Shown in pieces: positions 1-8,477 of a stretch of DNA of 64,000 nt (the first letter of the stretch is position 1; the number at the start of each line of letters is the position of its first letter). The stretch comes from Flavitalea sp966112615. Its GTDB lineage: Bacteria; Bacteroidota; Bacteroidia; Chitinophagales; Chitinophagaceae. The notes below the pieces were generated by a model. The model did no database searches, was not told where the DNA came from, and saw only the letters and a list, made by a program, of their open reading frames with translations. The translations under genes were made by a program, and so were the position numbers. The DNA lies in NCBI GenBank assembly GCA_966112615.1, contig CBHWDO010000006.1, positions 1 through 64,000 of the forward strand, read 5' to 3'.

Positions 1-60
1 GCAGAGGAGCAGAGATAAGAGCATTCTTACTCTGCTCCTCTGCGCCCTCTGCGTGAAATG
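1..60. repeat. 3' hairpin of the ara operon, member of a CTCTGCG repeat family
   Basis: Bases 1-14 and 30-43 form a perfect 14-bp inverted repeat. The stem continues after a one-base bulge with 16-20 pairing 25-29 around a 4-base loop (21-24). The hairpin is followed by a CTCTGCGTGAAAT tail. It lies just past the araD stop codon, so it could act as a terminator or RNA-stabilising hairpin, but no T-run is visible on either side. Related sequence recurs near 7085-7222 and 16160-16245. The element may start outside the window. Confidence 0.6.
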
Positions 61-65
61 AATGT

Positions 66-764
66 TCATTGCCCGTAATACGAATTTGGTCCATGCTTTC
101 TTTCATAATGCTTCCTTATCAATGAGTCCTTAAGTTTTGAAGCATTGGGATTGATCTGTTCCGTTAACCAGGCCATCTTTGCTACCTGTTCGAGCACGGC
201 AGCATTGTATACAGCTTTGTGCCCATTCTTTCCCCAGGTAAATGGTGCATGATTGCCTACCAGGATCATTTCAACTTCTTTGTAATCCAGCGCTCTTTCC
301 CTGAAACAATTTATGATCTGGAAGCCTGTCTGGTATTCATAATCTCCCTGTATCATTTCATCATTCATGGGTGCTGCACAGGGTATGTCGACTGTATTAT
401 GATCTGCATGTGTGGTTCCGTAAATAGGTATATCACGCTGTGCCTGTGCCCATGAAGTGGCATAGGTGGAATGTGTGTGAACGATGGAACCTATTTCATT
501 CCAGTGTTTGTACAACACGGCATGTGTGAGGGTATCTGAAGAAGGTCGCCTGGTTCCTTCGATTGTTTTTCCATCGAAGTCTACAATCACCATGTCTTCA
601 ACCTTCAGTTCTTCATATGGAACACCACTTGGTTTGATGGCAAAAACTTTCCTGGATTGATCGGCCACACTAACATTTCCGAAAGTGAAGAGTACCAGTC
701 CTAACTGAGGAAGTTGCATATTGGCTGCATAAGCTTCCTGTTTAATATCGGTAAACTGACTCAT
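66..764 (-). CDS. araD: L-ribulose-5-phosphate 4-epimerase
   Basis: This 232-residue protein belongs to the class II aldolase / AraD family and should convert L-ribulose-5-phosphate to D-xylulose-5-phosphate in the cytoplasm, the last step of arabinose catabolism. Family marks are the early TFGNVS and KPSG segments, the zinc-binding VHTHS motif near residue 95 and the late GNHAPFTWG segment with the third metal histidine. The length matches the family. It lies 2 bp downstream of araB, so the two are co-transcribed. The start is an ATG followed by SQFTDIK. An epimerase rather than a fuculose aldolase is favoured by the context. A hairpin follows directly, so araA is not the next gene unless transcription reads through. 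Confidence 0.93.
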   Translation of the reverse strand: MSQFTDIKQEAYAANMQLPQLGLVLFTFGNVSVADQSRKVFAIKPSGVPYEELKVEDMVIVDFDGKTIEGTRRPSSDTLTHAVLYKHWNEIGSIVHTHSTYATSWAQAQRDIPIYGTTHADHNTVDIPCAAPMNDEMIQGDYEYQTGFQIINCFRERALDYKEVEMILVGNHAPFTWGKNGHKAVYNAAVLEQVAKMAWLTEQINPNASKLKDSLIRKHYERKHGPNSYYGQ

Positions 765-766
765 GG

Positions 767-2443
767 TTAAAAGGAGTTATTGAGGTTTTCAAGGCTTTTT
801 CCAAGCTCCTTGTATTTCGCATATCGTTTTGCATAGATCGCGGCTTTTTGTGCATTCGGATGATAGACTGCATCAAAGCCGGTTCCCATCGATTTCATCG
901 CCTCGGATACAGTAGGGTAGAGGCCTGCAGCAGTAGCAGCAAACATACCGGCACCTACGGCACAGGTTTGTTCGGAACGATGAATACGTATGGGCATATT
1001 CATGACATCTGCCATCATCTGCATGATATAAGGTGATTTTCTTGCAACACCACCCAGGCCAATAAGACCTTTTACCGGCACGCCCATTACCACGAATCTT
1101 TCAACAATAGCTTTTGCTCCAAAACAGGTTGCTTCAGCCATGGATCGGAAGATCCTTACAGCATCCGTTCCCATATTCAGGCCGGTGAATGCGCCTTTCA
1201 ATGCCTGGTTAGCATCAGGAGTTCTTCTTCCGTTCACCCAGTCTATTGCCAGCTCATCTTTTTCATTCAAAGGAAGTTTTTCGGCAGCCTTGCTGAGTTC
1301 AGGGATCATCTTATCGATGATCTCCTGCTTCAGTGAAGCTGCAGTATGGGAATCGATGAGTGAAGAATTTTCAAGCAGTTCAAGTGGATAGGCAAGCACT
1401 GATCTTAACCAGGCATAGGCATCACCAAATGCAGACTGACCCGCTTCGAGGCCGATCATTCCTGGGACAACGGATCCATTTACCTGGCCACATATTCCTC
1501 CCACAAAAGTGTTTCCTAATTCTTCTGTAGGTGCAACAAGCATGTCGCAGGTTGATGTGCCCATCACCTTACTGAGGTAATAAGGTTCTATCTGTCCGCC
1601 AACCGCACCCATATGTGCATCAAATGCACCTACGCCGATAACAACATCGGTAGATAATCCAAGTTTAGCGGCCCATTCTGCGCTAAGATTTCCTGCAGGA
1701 ATATCAGAAGTGTATGTATCGGTGAACATCCTTGACGTAAAACCATCGAGCAGGGTGTCGAGTGATGTAAAGAATCCATTGGGTGGAAGTCCATTGAATC
1801 CTTCAGCCCATAAAGCTTTATGTCCTGCTGCACAACGGCTTCTTTTCATGTTCATCACATCCGTTTCCCCGGTCAGCACAAATGGGATCCAATCGCAATG
1901 TTCAACCCAGCTATAAATATTTTCACGAATCTGTGCATCTGCTCTTAATGCATGAAGCAGTTTGGCCCAGAACCATTCGCTGCTGTAAATGCCGCCAACA
2001 TACTGAAGGTAGTTTATATCAAATTTTGATGCGTGTGCATTGATCTCGGATGCTTCCTTAATGGATGTATGATCTTTCCAGAGAAAGAACATGGCATTGG
2101 GATTTTCTTCCAGGCCTGGCAACATTGAAAGCGGAATACCCTGCCTGTTAACTGCTACAGGCGTGGATCCTGTAGTGTCTATAGAAATGGCAACTATATT
2201 TTTTGCGATGTCCAGACCTGCTGTTGAAATGGCTTCTTTAATGGTATGTTCAAGTCCTTCGAGATAGTCAAGTGGGTGCTGTCGAAACTGGTTGGTGGAT
2301 GGGTTGCAATACAAACCTTTTTTCCACCGGGGATAGTAAAAGACTGCATGCGAGATCTCTTTACCGTTCCCTGCGTCCAGGATCACAGATCTCACGGAAT
2401 CGGTGCCATAATCAACCCCGATCACATATTTGTCATATATCAT
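767..2443 (-). CDS. araB: L-ribulokinase (FGGY family)
   Basis: This 558-residue FGGY kinase phosphorylates L-ribulose with ATP in the cytoplasm. The N-terminus has the sugar-kinase signature GVDYGTDSVRSVILD, which includes the phosphate-1 loop; a second ATPase-type segment, IGVGAFDAHMGAVGG, lies mid-protein, and the GLIGLGGVARKSPYIMQMMADV region is the usual C-terminal nucleotide-binding part. Length agrees with bacterial AraB. I chose the ATG at 2443 because the longer frame begins with TTG and adds seven residues before the conserved IYDKYVIGVDYG start. It sits between araR (85 bp upstream) and araD (2 bp downstream), consistent with an araR-araB-araD operon. Confidence 0.93.
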   Translation of the reverse strand: MIYDKYVIGVDYGTDSVRSVILDAGNGKEISHAVFYYPRWKKGLYCNPSTNQFRQHPLDYLEGLEHTIKEAISTAGLDIAKNIVAISIDTTGSTPVAVNRQGIPLSMLPGLEENPNAMFFLWKDHTSIKEASEINAHASKFDINYLQYVGGIYSSEWFWAKLLHALRADAQIRENIYSWVEHCDWIPFVLTGETDVMNMKRSRCAAGHKALWAEGFNGLPPNGFFTSLDTLLDGFTSRMFTDTYTSDIPAGNLSAEWAAKLGLSTDVVIGVGAFDAHMGAVGGQIEPYYLSKVMGTSTCDMLVAPTEELGNTFVGGICGQVNGSVVPGMIGLEAGQSAFGDAYAWLRSVLAYPLELLENSSLIDSHTAASLKQEIIDKMIPELSKAAEKLPLNEKDELAIDWVNGRRTPDANQALKGAFTGLNMGTDAVRIFRSMAEATCFGAKAIVERFVVMGVPVKGLIGLGGVARKSPYIMQMMADVMNMPIRIHRSEQTCAVGAGMFAATAAGLYPTVSEAMKSMGTGFDAVYHPNAQKAAIYAKRYAKYKELGKSLENLNNSF

Positions 2444-2527
2444 AAAGCAGTAATAAAGTGTCAAGGTAACACTTTATGTTAAATGGAAAAATATTCTTCC
2501 ATTAAAAATACCTGCTCTTTTTTGCTG

Positions 2528-3238
2528 TCAGTTTAACAGGAATTCGTGTGGGTTGGGAATGATATTCAGGAATGACTGCAGGTTTTTCTGGTATTTCCTT
2601 TTATCAAGTTTGTAGTAGTAAGCGCCTTTTTTGGAGGTAGCGCGGTCCTTTTCTTTTTGCTTTACCAGCAGGCTTGTGGAGAGAAGTTTCCTGGAGAAAT
2701 TTCTTTTGTCGAATTCTGTTTCATACACTGATTCGTAAAGACTTTGAAGTTTTGGCAGGGTGAATTTTTCAGGAAGTAATTCGAAGAGCAGGGGATGGAG
2801 TGCGGCTTTGTACCTTAGTTTTCTTTTAGCCATATCCACCATTTCTGCATGGTCAAAGATCAGTTCCGGGAGTTTATTAAGGCTGAACCATTCGGCGTGA
2901 AAGTCTGCACTGATCTGGGTTTCATATTTGTGTATATCGATCAGGGCGAAGTAAGCAACGGAAACTGTTCTTTCAATCGGGTCGCGATCCAGCTTGCTGA
3001 AGGAATGAAGTTGTTCCATATAAACTCCGGATAAACCGGTCAGTTGCTTCAATACGCGCTGAGCTGCTTCTTCAAAGGTTTCATTTTTCTGAACAAATCC
3101 ACCCATCAGGCTCCATTTTCCTTTCTCTGGCTCGAACCCCCTCTTGATCAATAGAAGTTTTAATTCATCTCCGTCAAATCCGAAAATGATACAATCAGTT
3201 GCTACGAGTAAACGGGTTTGTTTATGGTATTTGTTCAT
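2528..3238 (-). CDS. araR: AraR-type NUDIX-fold transcriptional regulator
   Basis: This 236-residue protein has an N-terminal NUDIX fold (about 8-140) and a C-terminal winged-helix-like region (about 150-230) rich in Lys/Arg. The NUDIX box at 47-69 keeps the GX5E part, but the REXXEE core reads R61-V-L-K-Q65-L66, so all three metal-binding glutamates are lost and hydrolysis is unlikely. This architecture is that of the NrtR/AraR regulators known from Bacteroides, where AraR controls arabinose genes and senses arabinose. It is the first gene of the araB-araD operon and is divergent from two GH51 genes, which supports the role. Two palindromes in the upstream gap are candidate operators. The assignment is strong by family and context, not proven. 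Confidence 0.85.
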   Translation of the reverse strand: MNKYHKQTRLLVATDCIIFGFDGDELKLLLIKRGFEPEKGKWSLMGGFVQKNETFEEAAQRVLKQLTGLSGVYMEQLHSFSKLDRDPIERTVSVAYFALIDIHKYETQISADFHAEWFSLNKLPELIFDHAEMVDMAKRKLRYKAALHPLLFELLPEKFTLPKLQSLYESVYETEFDKRNFSRKLLSTSLLVKQKEKDRATSKKGAYYYKLDKRKYQKNLQSFLNIIPNPHEFLLN

Positions 3239-3460
3239 ATCGTCCAGCGCTTGAAAATAATGATGCTCTCCAGATAGGGCGCTAAGATAATAAAAAAGTG
3301 TATTTAATACATGAATTCAATTGGGTACTAACTCTTGATGTAGTTGACTGATAAACAACGGTTTATCTGTTAGAAATTAAAAACGACAAAAAATTAAATG
3401 TAATAATGACAATTAAATAAAAATATCCATAATTTAGTTTTCATCAACCAACAACCAATT
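3239..3460. promoter_or_regulatory. divergent araR / GH51 regulatory region with two palindromes
   Basis: This AT-rich 222-bp gap separates araR from the divergent GH51 genes. It holds a perfect 7-4-7 inverted repeat, GATAAAC-AACG-GTTTATC (3350-3367), whose flanks extend the symmetry with one mismatch, and a perfect 6-1-6 palindrome, TGTATT-T-AATACA (3299-3311). A TAATTTAG element at 3430-3437 resembles the Bacteroidota -7 box (TAnnTTTG) for the GH51 operon. On the other strand TATCTTAG at about 3284-3291 could serve araR, which would place the 3299-3311 palindrome just upstream of the -7 box. Assignment of the palindromes to AraR is inference. Confidence 0.5.
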
Positions 3461-5005
3461 ATGAGAAAAGGCATTTCTTTTTTGTATACATCCATGTTAC
3501 TGGCAGGAAGTGTAGTAAGTTCATATGCACAAACCTCAGTAAAGCTACTGCCCGCCGGTAATACAAAGATCAGCAAACATATATATGGTCATTTTGCAGA
3601 GCACCTGGGAAGGTGTATATATGATGGTATTTATGTTGGTGAAAGCAATAAGACCATTCCAAATACTAAGGGCGTCAGGAATGATATCATTACTGCTTTG
3701 CAAAAATTGAAAGTGCCTGTACTTCGCTGGCCGGGTGGATGTTTTGCTGATACTTATCACTGGAAGGATGGTATTGGACCAAAAGAAAAAAGACCAACCA
3801 TTGTCAATAAATGGTGGGGTGGTGTTACTGAAGACAATTCATTCGGAACACATGATTTTCTCGACATGTGTAAAGCGATTGGTGCTGAACCATACCTGGC
3901 AGGGAACGTAGGCTCAGGAACGGTCCAGGAGCTTTCCGACTGGGTTCAGTATGTGAACTTTGACGGCGAAGGACCGATGTCAAAACTCAGGAAAGAAAAT
4001 GGCCAGGAGAAAGCGTGGAATGTAAAATACTGGGGTGTTGGAAATGAAGCATGGGGTTGCGGAGGTAACATGACCGCAGAATATTACGCGAACGAGTATA
4101 AGAAATATGCAACCTTCATGAGCGACTGGAGCAATACCAGCAAACTGTTCAGGATCGCATCAGGTGCGAATTCGGGGGATTATCATTGGACAGAAGTCTT
4201 AATGCGCGATATACCTCATCACATGCTGGAAGGGGTGGCTTTGCACCATTATGCAGTGATCGACTGGAATAAAAAAGGTCCTTCTGTAAAGTATGAAGAG
4301 GAGCAATACTTTCAGTCGATGAAATCAGCGCAAAAAATGGAGGAACTGGTAAAGAGACATTCAGCTATAATGGATAAATATGATCCAAAGAAAAGAGTTG
4401 CGCTTGTTGTAGACGAATGGGGTGGCTGGTATGACGTAGAGCCTGGAACAAATCCCGGATTCTTATTCCAGCAGAATACCATGCGTGATGCCATGATCGC
4501 CGGAATGACATTGAATATTTTCAATAACCATGCAGACCGTGTACGCATGGCAAACCTTGCACAGATTGTCAATGTATTGCAGGCAGTAATTCTTACGGAT
4601 AAAGAAAAACTGATCCTGACACCAACTTACCATGTTATGGAAATGTATAATGTTCACCAGGAAGCTACCCAGATCCCGGTAGAAGTAAGTGCAGAGCCAT
4701 TTATTTATGGAAAGGATACATTGCAGGCTGTATCTGCTTCTGCTTCGAAGGATGAATCCGGTGCAACACATATTTCACTCACCAATATTGATCCAAAGAA
4801 ATCAAAAACGATTTCGATCGAACTTGGAAATACTTATAAGACAGTAACAGGAAGGATCCTGGTGTCTGGAGATATCCGTGATCATAATTCATTTACCAAT
4901 CCTGAAAAGATCAAACCGGTACCGTTCAATAAAGCAACGATCAAACAAAACAAACTGGAATTGACACTTCCTGCAGCATCTGTTGTAGTACTTGAATTAA
5001 AGTGA
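3461..5005 (+). CDS. alpha-L-arabinofuranosidase, GH51 (first of two)
   Basis: This 514-residue exported enzyme should hydrolyse terminal alpha-L-arabinofuranosyl groups. Residues 1-23 form a signal peptide ending SSYAQ. The (beta/alpha)8 domain follows, with the acid/base E196 in GVGNEAWGCGG and the nucleophile E319 in VVDEWGGWYD; both motifs are typical of GH51 retaining enzymes. The early GHFAEHLGRCIYDGIYVG and RWPGGCFAD segments also fit. The C-terminal part (about 395-514) is the usual beta-sandwich. The body is the compact form often seen in intracellular GH51 enzymes, but here it has a secretion signal. It is 4 bp upstream of a second, different GH51 gene and divergent from araR, so probably arabinose-controlled. 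Confidence 0.92.
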   Translation: MRKGISFLYTSMLLAGSVVSSYAQTSVKLLPAGNTKISKHIYGHFAEHLGRCIYDGIYVGESNKTIPNTKGVRNDIITALQKLKVPVLRWPGGCFADTYHWKDGIGPKEKRPTIVNKWWGGVTEDNSFGTHDFLDMCKAIGAEPYLAGNVGSGTVQELSDWVQYVNFDGEGPMSKLRKENGQEKAWNVKYWGVGNEAWGCGGNMTAEYYANEYKKYATFMSDWSNTSKLFRIASGANSGDYHWTEVLMRDIPHHMLEGVALHHYAVIDWNKKGPSVKYEEEQYFQSMKSAQKMEELVKRHSAIMDKYDPKKRVALVVDEWGGWYDVEPGTNPGFLFQQNTMRDAMIAGMTLNIFNNHADRVRMANLAQIVNVLQAVILTDKEKLILTPTYHVMEMYNVHQEATQIPVEVSAEPFIYGKDTLQAVSASASKDESGATHISLTNIDPKKSKTISIELGNTYKTVTGRILVSGDIRDHNSFTNPEKIKPVPFNKATIKQNKLELTLPAASVVVLELK

Positions 5006-5009
5006 TCTG

Positions 5010-6974
5010 ATGAAACCTAACCTAATTGTTCTAATGCTTCTGGTGGCTTCAGGTTACCTGCAGGCGCAGTCTCCAACTGTATTCAAAGTTGATATCAATA
5101 AAAATGAAGGATCGATCAATCCAAAGATGATCGGTGTGTTCTTTGAAGATATCAATCTTGGTGCGGATGGAGGTATCTATGCTGAATTGGTCAAGAACAG
5201 GTCTTTTGAATTCAACCGGCCATTGATGGGTTGGAATATAATCCGCAAGAATTTTGTTGAAGGAGATGTGCTTGTGATCAATGAAGAAACCCGCCGGCCC
5301 AAAAATCCAAGGTTCATCAGGGTTCAGTCCGCGAATGTTTCAAAAGGAGATCTTGGTTTGGTCAATGAAGGATTTCGGGGAATGGGTTTCAAGAAAGACC
5401 TGCCTTATGATTTCTCATTTTTATACAGGCAGTCGTCAAGCGGTTTTTCAATTCATGTTGAATTACTGGATGAGAAGAATAATGTTATCGGTACATCGAT
5501 GGTGAAACCAACCGGCAGCCATGAAGCCTGGCAGAAGGTCTCAGGATCTGTAGTTTCATCCTCCACGATTGAAAAGGGGAAAATGCGGATCTGGTTTGAA
5601 GGATCAGGAACGATCGACATGGATATGATCTCTTTATTTCCAACTGATACATGGAAGGGAAGAAAGGGTGGACTGCGAGCTGATATGGTGCAGGCTCTTG
5701 CTGACCTGAAGCCCGGTTTTGTAAGGTTTCCCGGAGGATGTATTGTGGAAGGTTTTGATTTGTCGCAGCGTTACCAGTGGAAGAAAACTGTTGGACCAAT
5801 TGAAGAAAGAGAACTGCTGATCAATCGTTGGAATTTTGAATTTGCACATCGTCCAACGCCTGATTATTTCCAATCATTTGGATTAGGATTTTTCGAATAT
5901 TTCCAGATGGCAGAAGATATAGGTGCGGAACCGCTTCCAATTTTGAATTGCGGTATGGCTTGTCAGTTCAATACAGCTGAAGTTGCCCGGATGGATGAAC
6001 TTCAACCTTATATTGATGATGCGCTGGACCTGATAGAATTTGCTAACGGTGATGCACAAACGAAATGGGGTTCATTAAGAGCGAAGATGGGACATCCAGC
6101 TCCCTTCAATATGAAAATGCTGGGTATTGGGAATGAAAATTGGGGTCCACAGTATGTTGAAAGATTGAAAGCATTTACCAGGGCTATCAAATCCAGGTAT
6201 CCTGGGATCCAGCTTGTATATAGTGCCGGAACAGATCCTGATGGTGAACGATTTGATTATCTCAATCATGAATTAAGGCAGATGAATGCCGATATCATTG
6301 ATGAACATTATTACAGGAAACCAGAATGGTTCTTCAATAATGCAGGAAGATATAATCGTTATCCAAGAAACGGATCAAAGATATTCGGAGGCGAGTATGC
6401 AGCGCAGAGTGATCGTACAGTAAGCGTTGACAATAAGAATAACTGGATCACTGCATTGAGTGAAGCAGCTTTTATGACCGGGCTGGAACGCAATGCTGCT
6501 GTGGTTTCCATGGCTTCCTATGCGCCATTGTTTGCACATGTTGACGGATGGCAATGGTCGCCCGATCTTATTTGGGTGAATAATTTAAAGACACTGAAGA
6601 CCACTGATTACTATGTACAGCAATTGTTTTCGCTGTATAAAGGAACAAGGGTAGTTCCTATAACCTGGAATAATGAAGTAATAGCAGGAAAGGATTCATT
6701 GTATGCAAGTGCATCGGTGGATGATAAAACCAAAGAGCTGATCATAAAGATCGTGAATGCAGGATCAGGGTCTAGAACCCAAACGATTGATCTCGGCCGG
6801 AAATTCAATGGTAATGCGGAGTTGATCGAATTACAATCGAACGACCTTACAGCTATGAACAGTTTTGAAGATCCGGAAAAAGTGGTTCCTAAAAGTTCCG
6901 TGGTGAAGATCCGGGGATCGAAACTGGAGATGGTGTTGAAGGGGTATTCGGTGAATGTGATTAAGGTGAAGTGA
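5010..6974 (+). CDS. alpha-L-arabinofuranosidase, GH51 (second, larger type)
   Basis: This 654-residue exported GH51 enzyme differs from its neighbour in having an extra N-terminal beta-sandwich (about 25-215), as in the larger arabinofuranosidases that act on arabinan or arabinoxylan. The signal peptide ends at SGYLQAQ (residue 20). The acid/base is E376 in GIGNENWGPQ and the nucleophile E462 in FGGEYAAQ. The conserved segments GVFFEDINLGADGGIYAELV and RFPGGCIVEG are present. It follows the first GH51 gene by 4 bp. The pairing of two GH51 subtypes suggests division of labour between linkages or chain lengths; this is inference. The stop codon lies inside a repeat block shared with the L,D-transpeptidase gene at 16038. 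Confidence 0.92.
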   Translation: MKPNLIVLMLLVASGYLQAQSPTVFKVDINKNEGSINPKMIGVFFEDINLGADGGIYAELVKNRSFEFNRPLMGWNIIRKNFVEGDVLVINEETRRPKNPRFIRVQSANVSKGDLGLVNEGFRGMGFKKDLPYDFSFLYRQSSSGFSIHVELLDEKNNVIGTSMVKPTGSHEAWQKVSGSVVSSSTIEKGKMRIWFEGSGTIDMDMISLFPTDTWKGRKGGLRADMVQALADLKPGFVRFPGGCIVEGFDLSQRYQWKKTVGPIEERELLINRWNFEFAHRPTPDYFQSFGLGFFEYFQMAEDIGAEPLPILNCGMACQFNTAEVARMDELQPYIDDALDLIEFANGDAQTKWGSLRAKMGHPAPFNMKMLGIGNENWGPQYVERLKAFTRAIKSRYPGIQLVYSAGTDPDGERFDYLNHELRQMNADIIDEHYYRKPEWFFNNAGRYNRYPRNGSKIFGGEYAAQSDRTVSVDNKNNWITALSEAAFMTGLERNAAVVSMASYAPLFAHVDGWQWSPDLIWVNNLKTLKTTDYYVQQLFSLYKGTRVVPITWNNEVIAGKDSLYASASVDDKTKELIIKIVNAGSGSRTQTIDLGRKFNGNAELIELQSNDLTAMNSFEDPEKVVPKSSVVKIRGSKLEMVLKGYSVNVIKVK

Positions 6975-7233
6975 AGAAGTGGGGAAGTGAAGAAGTGGGA
7001 AGGGAAGACATGTAGACGTGGAGACGTGGAGACATGAAGGGGCAGAACCAAGCGAAGCGCAGGGGCTGAACGCAGGGGTTATTTATTCCTCTGTGCGCTC
7101 TGTGCCTCTTACTCCTCTGTGAAAAATGGTTCGGAGAATTTTGTTGTTATGTATTTACCTGCTTAAAACGCTATCCTAAAGCTTTTTCACAGAGGAATAA
7201 GAGACACGGGGGCACAGAGAGGCCTGGAGCTGT
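6975..7233. repeat. 259-bp intergenic region made of two dispersed repeat types
   Basis: There is no gene here. The left part (6975-7040) is G/A-rich and contains GGGGAAGTGAAG (6981-6992) and AGACGTGGAGACATGAAG (7022-7039); both blocks recur at 16029-16056 after an unrelated gene. The right part holds two inverted copies of a CTCTGTG repeat: 7102-7126 pairs with 7183-7207 over 25 positions with two mismatches that would be G-U pairs in RNA, around a 56-nt spacer. The region separates convergent genes, so it could fold as a long hairpin in both transcripts. Confidence 0.7.
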
Positions 7234-8466
7234 TCAGTCCGGAACAAGTTCTGTTGGAAGTGAAATAATAAAAGTAGCTCCCTCATTTTCCCTGCTCAAT
7301 GCAGTGATATGCCCGCGGTGCTCTTCCACGATCTTCTTACATAATGCAAGTCCAATCCCTGTTCCTTCAAATTCATTATGCCGGTGCAAACGCTTGAACA
7401 TTCCAAAGATCTGCTCCGCATATTGCTGATCGAACCCTATTCCATTGTCTTCAATAATGATCCTGCAAAAGTTTGAATCTTTCAGCAACCTGTCTTTATT
7501 GTATTCAGACCTGATCCTAATCAAAGGAGGCACATCCTTCTTGCAATACTTCAATGAATTATTGATGAGGTTGTAAAATAATGGCCGCATCAACCCGGGA
7601 TTTACCGGGAGTGTAGGCATCGGTCCTATATTGATGCTCGCTGATTTCCTTTGAACTTCATCATTCATTTCAATGAGTACTTCATCGAGTATGGATGAAA
7701 GGTCGGTTTCAACAAATGGATCTTTCTCAATGGATAATTTGGAGAAAGTCAGTATATCCTTGATCAGGTTTTCCATTCGCATGCCCGACTGCTGAATTCT
7801 GTTGATGAATGTGATTGCTTCTTCATCAAGCTTATCATTATACTTAAAAAATAACCGGTCACTGAAAAGCCTGATCTTTCTCAAAGGCTCCTGCAGATCA
7901 TGTGAAGCCATGAACGCAAAGCGGTCGAGTTCCTGGTTGGCTGATTCCAAACGAGTGATATTTTCAATCAGCTTTTTGTTAAGATCCAGGATCTTTTCCT
8001 CAGAGATCTTTTTTTCACGGATCTCGTTTTCAAGACTGCGGTTAATAGCAATCAGTCTTTGTTCCTGAGCCATTAACTGGTGTGTCTTTTTATATAGATC
8101 AATAAACACTGAGACCTTTGCCTTCAGCAGATCCGGATTCACCGGTTTGTATACATAATCAACAGCCCCGGCTTTATATCCCTTGAAAACATTTTCTTCA
8201 CCATAGTTATTTGCAGTGATGAAAATGATCGGAATATGACGCAGCTTCTCTCTTTGATAAATAAGAGAAGCTGTTTCAAATCCATTCAGGTTGGGCATCT
8301 TAACATCCATCAGTATCAATGCAAAATCAAATTCATTTAAAAGAATCTTTAATGCATTGGTGCCTGATGTTGCCCTTACGGTCTTGTAACCTTCCGGCTC
8401 AAGGATGGTTTCCATGGAGAGGAGATTGTCCTCCCTGTCATCCACTATCAGGATCTTAGGTTGCAT
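7234..8466 (-). CDS. soluble receiver-histidine kinase (REC-HisKA-HATPase)
   Basis: This 410-residue signalling protein has an N-terminal receiver (about 3-122, phosphoacceptor D54 in LILMDVKMPNLNG), a coiled-coil linker (about 125-180), a HisKA domain with H189 in FMASHDLQEPLRKIR and a HATPase_c domain (about 285-405) with N-box, DNGIGF and GTGIGLALCKK motifs. There are no membrane segments or signal peptide, so it is cytoplasmic. It begins 11 bp after the large poly-HAMP kinase, so they form one operon. A likely model is that its receiver takes phosphate from the large kinase and tunes its own kinase output; no DNA-binding output is encoded nearby. Stimulus unknown. Confidence 0.9.
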   Translation of the reverse strand: MQPKILIVDDREDNLLSMETILEPEGYKTVRATSGTNALKILLNEFDFALILMDVKMPNLNGFETASLIYQREKLRHIPIIFITANNYGEENVFKGYKAGAVDYVYKPVNPDLLKAKVSVFIDLYKKTHQLMAQEQRLIAINRSLENEIREKKISEEKILDLNKKLIENITRLESANQELDRFAFMASHDLQEPLRKIRLFSDRLFFKYNDKLDEEAITFINRIQQSGMRMENLIKDILTFSKLSIEKDPFVETDLSSILDEVLIEMNDEVQRKSASINIGPMPTLPVNPGLMRPLFYNLINNSLKYCKKDVPPLIRIRSEYNKDRLLKDSNFCRIIIEDNGIGFDQQYAEQIFGMFKRLHRHNEFEGTGIGLALCKKIVEEHRGHITALSRENEGATFIISLPTELVPD

Positions 8467-8477
8467 GATCGTTGTTG

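Noticed and set aside
3394..3576. Small minus-strand open frame in the ara regulatory gap
   Set aside because: It runs antisense into the GH51 signal peptide and has no support.
6611..7051. Minus-strand open frame of 146 codons over the GH51 3' end
   Set aside because: Its first part translates the GTGGAGAC-type repeat into a HVSTSPRLHV-like string and the rest is antisense to GH51. No coding support.
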